This document shows, in pieces, positions 14,350 to 16,528 of a stretch of DNA of 16,528 nucleotides. This DNA is from JACDDK01 sp038198445. GTDB taxonomy: Bacteria; Actinomycetota; Rubrobacteria; Rubrobacterales; Rubrobacteraceae. The stretch covers positions 1 through 16,528 of the forward strand of contig JBBPZZ010000084.1 of assembly GCA_038198445.1 (NCBI GenBank), read 5' to 3'. The position numbers and the translations under genes are program-made. The notes under the pieces were generated by a model. That model did not search any database and was not told the origin of the DNA. It was given only the letters and a program-made list of their open reading frames with translations. Position 1 is the stretch's first letter; each line of letters begins with the position of its first letter.

Positions 14350-15224
14350 TGCAGGCCACGGGAGCTACGCCCGTAATCGAGCTGCGGGATTTCCGCTACA
14401 CCTATCTCGAAGGCACGCCGCGAGCGAGCGAGGCGATCCGGGACGTGTCGTTCGAGATACAACGCGGCGAGCGGGTGGGGATCGTTGGCCCCACGCAGTC
14501 CGGCAAGTCCACCATCATAGATTCCTTCGTCCATCTCCTGCGGCTCAAGCCCGGACAGGTCTTCTACGACGGCGAGGACGTGGCGGCCTCCGGCTACGAC
14601 CGCGGGAGGCTGCGGCGCGAGATCGGGATAGTCTTCCAGCAGCCCGACTCGCAGATCATAGAGAACGTCGTCGGCGCGGACGTCGCTTTCGGCCCCACCG
14701 CCGCCGGACTGCCCGCCGCCGAGACCCGCCAGCGTGTGGAAGAGAGCCTGAACACCCTGGGCCTCCCGTATCCCGACTACCGGCTGCGCTACGTCCACGC
14801 CCTCTCCGGCGGACAGCGGCGGCGGGTGGCGATAGCCGGAGTCCTAGCCATGCACACGCCAGTCCTCGTGCTCGACGAGCCGATGGCGGGCCTGGACCCC
14901 AGGGGCCGCAAGGAGCTTCTGGAACTACTGACCCGGCTCCAGAGAGACCGGGACCTCACCCTGATCGTCTGCTCCGCCAGCCTCACCGACGCGAGCCTCC
15001 TGTGCGACCGCTTCATCGTGCTCGATAAAGGTACGGTAGTCATGGATGGCCCGGTGCGCGAGGTCCTAAAAGAAGCCGACCGCCTCGCCGAGCTGGACAT
15101 CACGCTCCCCGAGCCGGTCATCGGCGCCCGCGAAATGAGGAAGCTCTTCCCGGACTTCCCGACCGAGCTGCTGACGGAAGACGAGCTTGAGGCCGAGCTG
15201 ATAAAGAGATTGGGAGTGGCGTAG
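14349..15224 (+). CDS. ECF transporter ATPase, EcfA2-like, with altered H-switch
   Basis: A 291-residue partner ATPase. Walker A is GPTQSGKST (47-55, Gln at a position usually Gly/Asn), Q-loop VFQQPDSQ (95-102), signature LSGGQRRR (152-159), Walker B LVLDEPMA with E177, and D-loop GLDP (D183 present). The H-switch, usually V-T-H-D/S, reads VCSASL (207-212), with Ala210 at the histidine position. Its ATG overlaps the preceding stop (TGATG), so the two ATPases are made in step. In an EcfA heterodimer its nucleotide site uses the signature and D-loop of the other subunit, where the D-loop Asp is also missing, so one composite site looks degenerate. Confidence 0.92.
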   Translation: MQATGATPVIELRDFRYTYLEGTPRASEAIRDVSFEIQRGERVGIVGPTQSGKSTIIDSFVHLLRLKPGQVFYDGEDVAASGYDRGRLRREIGIVFQQPDSQIIENVVGADVAFGPTAAGLPAAETRQRVEESLNTLGLPYPDYRLRYVHALSGGQRRRVAIAGVLAMHTPVLVLDEPMAGLDPRGRKELLELLTRLQRDRDLTLIVCSASLTDASLLCDRFIVLDKGTVVMDGPVREVLKEADRLAELDITLPEPVIGAREMRKLFPDFPTELLTEDELEAELIKRLGVA

Positions 15225-16039
15225 TGCTGGAACTTCAGCGAAACGTCATCTTCGGGCAGTTCGTGGATACGGGTTCGTTCGTGCATCGGATGGACGCCCG
15301 GATAAAGCTGGCGATCACGTTCGTCTTTATCGTGGCTTCGTTCCTCATCGGCGACTTCGTTGGTTTCGCGTTGGTGTTTCCGCTTCTGGTCCTGATCCAG
15401 TTCGTCTCACGCATCCCGATCGGCTACCTCCTGCGAGGGTCGCAGCTTTTCCTGGGATTTCTGATCTTCATTCTCGCTTTCCAGGTTCTCTTCTACACCG
15501 GCGAGGTCCCAGAGGGAGGATACCTGTGGAAGTGGAGGTTCCTCTCGATCTCGACCACCGGGCTCTATACGGCGGGCATCCTGGGGCTGCGCGTGATCTT
15601 CCTCTACTACGTCACGACGATGCTGATGCTCGTTACCTCTCTGGTGGATCTGACTAACGGCCTGGAGCTCATCTTCGGTCCACTGCAGCGGTTCCGGATA
15701 CCCGTGAACGAGCTGATACTGGTGTTCGTCATCGCGATCAAGTTCGTCCCCATCTTTATCGAGGAGGTCGAGCGCCTCGCCCGTGCCCAGACCGCTCGGG
15801 GCGTGCCGTTCGACGAGGGAGGGCCCATCACCCGCGCGAGGCGGATCGGGCGTTTGCTCGTCCCGATCTTCATCAGCGGCTTCGCCCGCGCAGATCTCCT
15901 ATCCACAGCCATGCACACGCGCAGCTACCGTGGAGGCCGTTACCGCACCAAGTTCCGCCAGATGCAGGCGCGAGCGAGCGACTGGGCGATCCTCGTACTC
16001 GTCGTTGTCTGGATGGCGGTGGCGTGGCTGTTACCGTAG
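15224..16039 (+). CDS. ECF transporter T component (EcfT)
   Basis: A 271-residue membrane protein, the scaffold joining the S protein to the ATPases. It has an N-terminal DARIKL (24-29), hydrophobic segments at about 28-60, 74-92, 112-140 and 163-180, and a terminal one at 254-270. The two cytoplasmic coupling helices carry Ala-Arg-Gly-type motifs: QTARGVPFDEG (189-199, canonical ARG) and MHTRSYRGGRY (230-240, where the usual A-R-x is T-R-S). These helices dock into grooves of EcfA1 and EcfA2. The GTG start at 15224 shares a base with the EcfA2 stop (TAGTG) and has GGGAG 7 nt upstream. Its end overlaps the convergent bluB remnant by 9 nt. Confidence 0.92.
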   Translation: MLELQRNVIFGQFVDTGSFVHRMDARIKLAITFVFIVASFLIGDFVGFALVFPLLVLIQFVSRIPIGYLLRGSQLFLGFLIFILAFQVLFYTGEVPEGGYLWKWRFLSISTTGLYTAGILGLRVIFLYYVTTMLMLVTSLVDLTNGLELIFGPLQRFRIPVNELILVFVIAIKFVPIFIEEVERLARAQTARGVPFDEGGPITRARRIGRLLVPIFISGFARADLLSTAMHTRSYRGGRYRTKFRQMQARASDWAILVLVVVWMAVAWLLP

Positions 16040-16390
16040 AGCGCTCTCGCCAACTTCCGCTTCTTCGTCCCAGCGTTCGTATCGCACCAGGGAGTCGAGC
16101 GGGATTCGATCCCGCCATCCATTAGTCTGTAGCAACGGTTCTTCTGGAAAACCGTCTCTCGGGTAGCCCATGCAGAGGTAGGCGACGGGGATGATGTGGT
16201 GGGGCATACCGAGTATCTGCCGCAGTTCCGCGTTACGGAGGATGCTCACCCACCCAACACCGACACCCTCGGCGCGGGCCGCGAGCCAGAGGTTCTGGAC
16301 GGCCAGGCAGGTGCTGTAGACGTCGGTCTCCGGGATGCTATTGCGCCCCAGGACCTGCGGGCCGCCGCGCGTCGGGTCGCAGGTTACGCA
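16031..16390 (-). pseudogene. bluB: 5,6-dimethylbenzimidazole synthase (BluB), C-terminal half, interrupted by an insertion sequence
   Basis: Read on the minus strand, an open frame of 119 codons enters from the insertion-sequence boundary at 16390 and ends at a TAA (16031-16033). It holds the C-terminal half of BluB, the flavin-destroying enzyme of the nitroreductase fold that makes the lower ligand of vitamin B12 from FMNH2 and O2. Blocks seen: CDPTRGGPQVLGR, IPETDVYSTCLAVQNLWLAA, GVGVGWVSIL, VAYLCMGYP, LLQTNGWRDRIPLDSLV and YERW. Full BluB proteins are ~200-230 residues, so about 100 N-terminal residues, including flavin-contacting ones, are missing and replaced by IS sequence. The rest may lie beyond the element outside this window. 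It converges on ecfT with 9 nt of overlap. Confidence 0.85.
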
Positions 16391-16528
16391 GGTAATGGTT
16401 CAATGGAGAGAGACGCGCTACACTCACTATCATGGTTACGCTTCAGATTACATGCCGGCATTGCAAAAGCGAAAATATCGTCCGAAACGGGATGACCTCC
16501 AACTCAAAGCAGCGCTTTTTGTGCAAGG
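16391..16528 (+). mobile_element. Left end of an IS1-family-like insertion sequence
   Basis: The bluB frame loses similarity at 16390. From 16391 the sequence begins GGTAATGGTTCAA, close to the IS1 left inverted repeat (GGTGATGCTGCCAA), and 41 bases later an InsA-like gene starts. Base composition shifts to lower GC. The 9 bases before it (GGTTACGCA, 16382-16390) are the candidate target duplication. The element runs off the window, so its right end, full length and second reading frame are not seen. Confidence 0.65.
16432..16528 (+). CDS. IS1-type InsA-like zinc-ribbon protein, 3'-truncated by the window edge
   Basis: Thirty-two codons are visible from ATG 16432. The protein starts MVTLQITCRHCKSENIVRNG, has the CxxC pair C8/C11, then an R-N-G turn and Q-R-F-L-C (C31), the N-terminal zinc ribbon of InsA-type proteins from IS1-family elements. 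InsA binds the inverted repeats and, by frameshift to InsB, forms the transposase. It could instead be a related zinc-ribbon transposase of another family; the element end at 16391 favours IS1. Confidence 0.68.
   Translation, partial: MVTLQITCRHCKSENIVRNGMTSNSKQRFLCK

Noticed and set aside
13584..14798. 404-codon minus-strand open frame opposite the two ECF ATPases.
   Set aside because: Its composition is antisense-like and it covers two well-defined ABC ATPases on the plus strand.
16434..16441. GGTTACGC occurs both at 16382-16389 and at 16434-16441, which could be read as target-site copies around a tiny insert.
   Set aside because: The second copy is the InsA start region (codons 1-4) and the IS1-like end begins at 16391, so the match is most likely coincidence.
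16196..16495. Plus-strand open frame across bluB and the IS end.
   Set aside because: It is antisense to the BluB coding sequence and crosses the IS boundary, so it is a shadow frame.
1..16528. CRISPR arrays, tRNA and rRNA genes.
   Set aside because: No regularly spaced repeats, tRNA-like cloverleaf or rRNA sequence was noticed on either strand.

Overview
This is high-GC DNA that reads like an actinobacterium, most plausibly Rubrobacter or a close relative. That assignment rests on recalled resemblance of the histidine kinase, SDR and ECF proteins and on GC-rich codon use; no search was run. Sixteen protein-coding features are described. All lie on the + strand except a truncated bluB at the right end. 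An incoming insertion sequence closes the window.

Layout. (1) 2-1809: the 3' part of a NarL/DegS-type histidine kinase and its overlapping LuxR-type response regulator. (2) 1962-4859: an acyl-CoA dehydrogenase and the large subunit of a B12-dependent acyl-CoA mutase, whose two substrate-selecting residues match isobutyryl-CoA mutase rather than methylmalonyl-CoA mutase. (3) 4861-6002: an HhH-GPD DNA-glycosylase-like gene of visibly lower GC, overlapping a PaaI-type thioesterase that seems to have lost its native N-terminus. (4) 6147-9550: E1alpha, E1beta and E2 of a branched-chain 2-oxoacid dehydrogenase type complex, without E3. (5) 9608-10708: a second low-GC gene, a PD-(D/E)XK nuclease-like orphan. 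(6) 10713-12762: an M20 deacylase/peptidase and an overlapping SDR oxidoreductase. (7) 12862-16039: a complete ECF-type vitamin/cofactor transporter (S, A, A', T) behind a good TTGACA promoter. (8) 16031-16390 (-): the C-terminal half of BluB (5,6-dimethylbenzimidazole synthase), cut by the left end of an IS1-family-like element (16391-16528) with the start of an InsA-type zinc-ribbon gene.

How the genes may work together. The 2-oxoacid dehydrogenase would make isobutyryl-CoA from valine-derived 2-oxoisovalerate. The mutase could interconvert isobutyryl- and n-butyryl-CoA, the dehydrogenase could oxidise the product, and the thioesterase could release free acid. The mutase needs a cobamide, and the only cobamide gene here (bluB) is broken. 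The two low-GC DNA-enzyme genes look like single-gene arrivals inserted between metabolic genes.

Most notable observations: the mutase specificity residues; an ECF ATPase pair in which all motif losses fall in the same composite ATP site; the IS-interrupted bluB; the two foreign-looking DNA-enzyme genes; and the rebuilt junction with a 24-bp perfect palindrome in front of the thioesterase.
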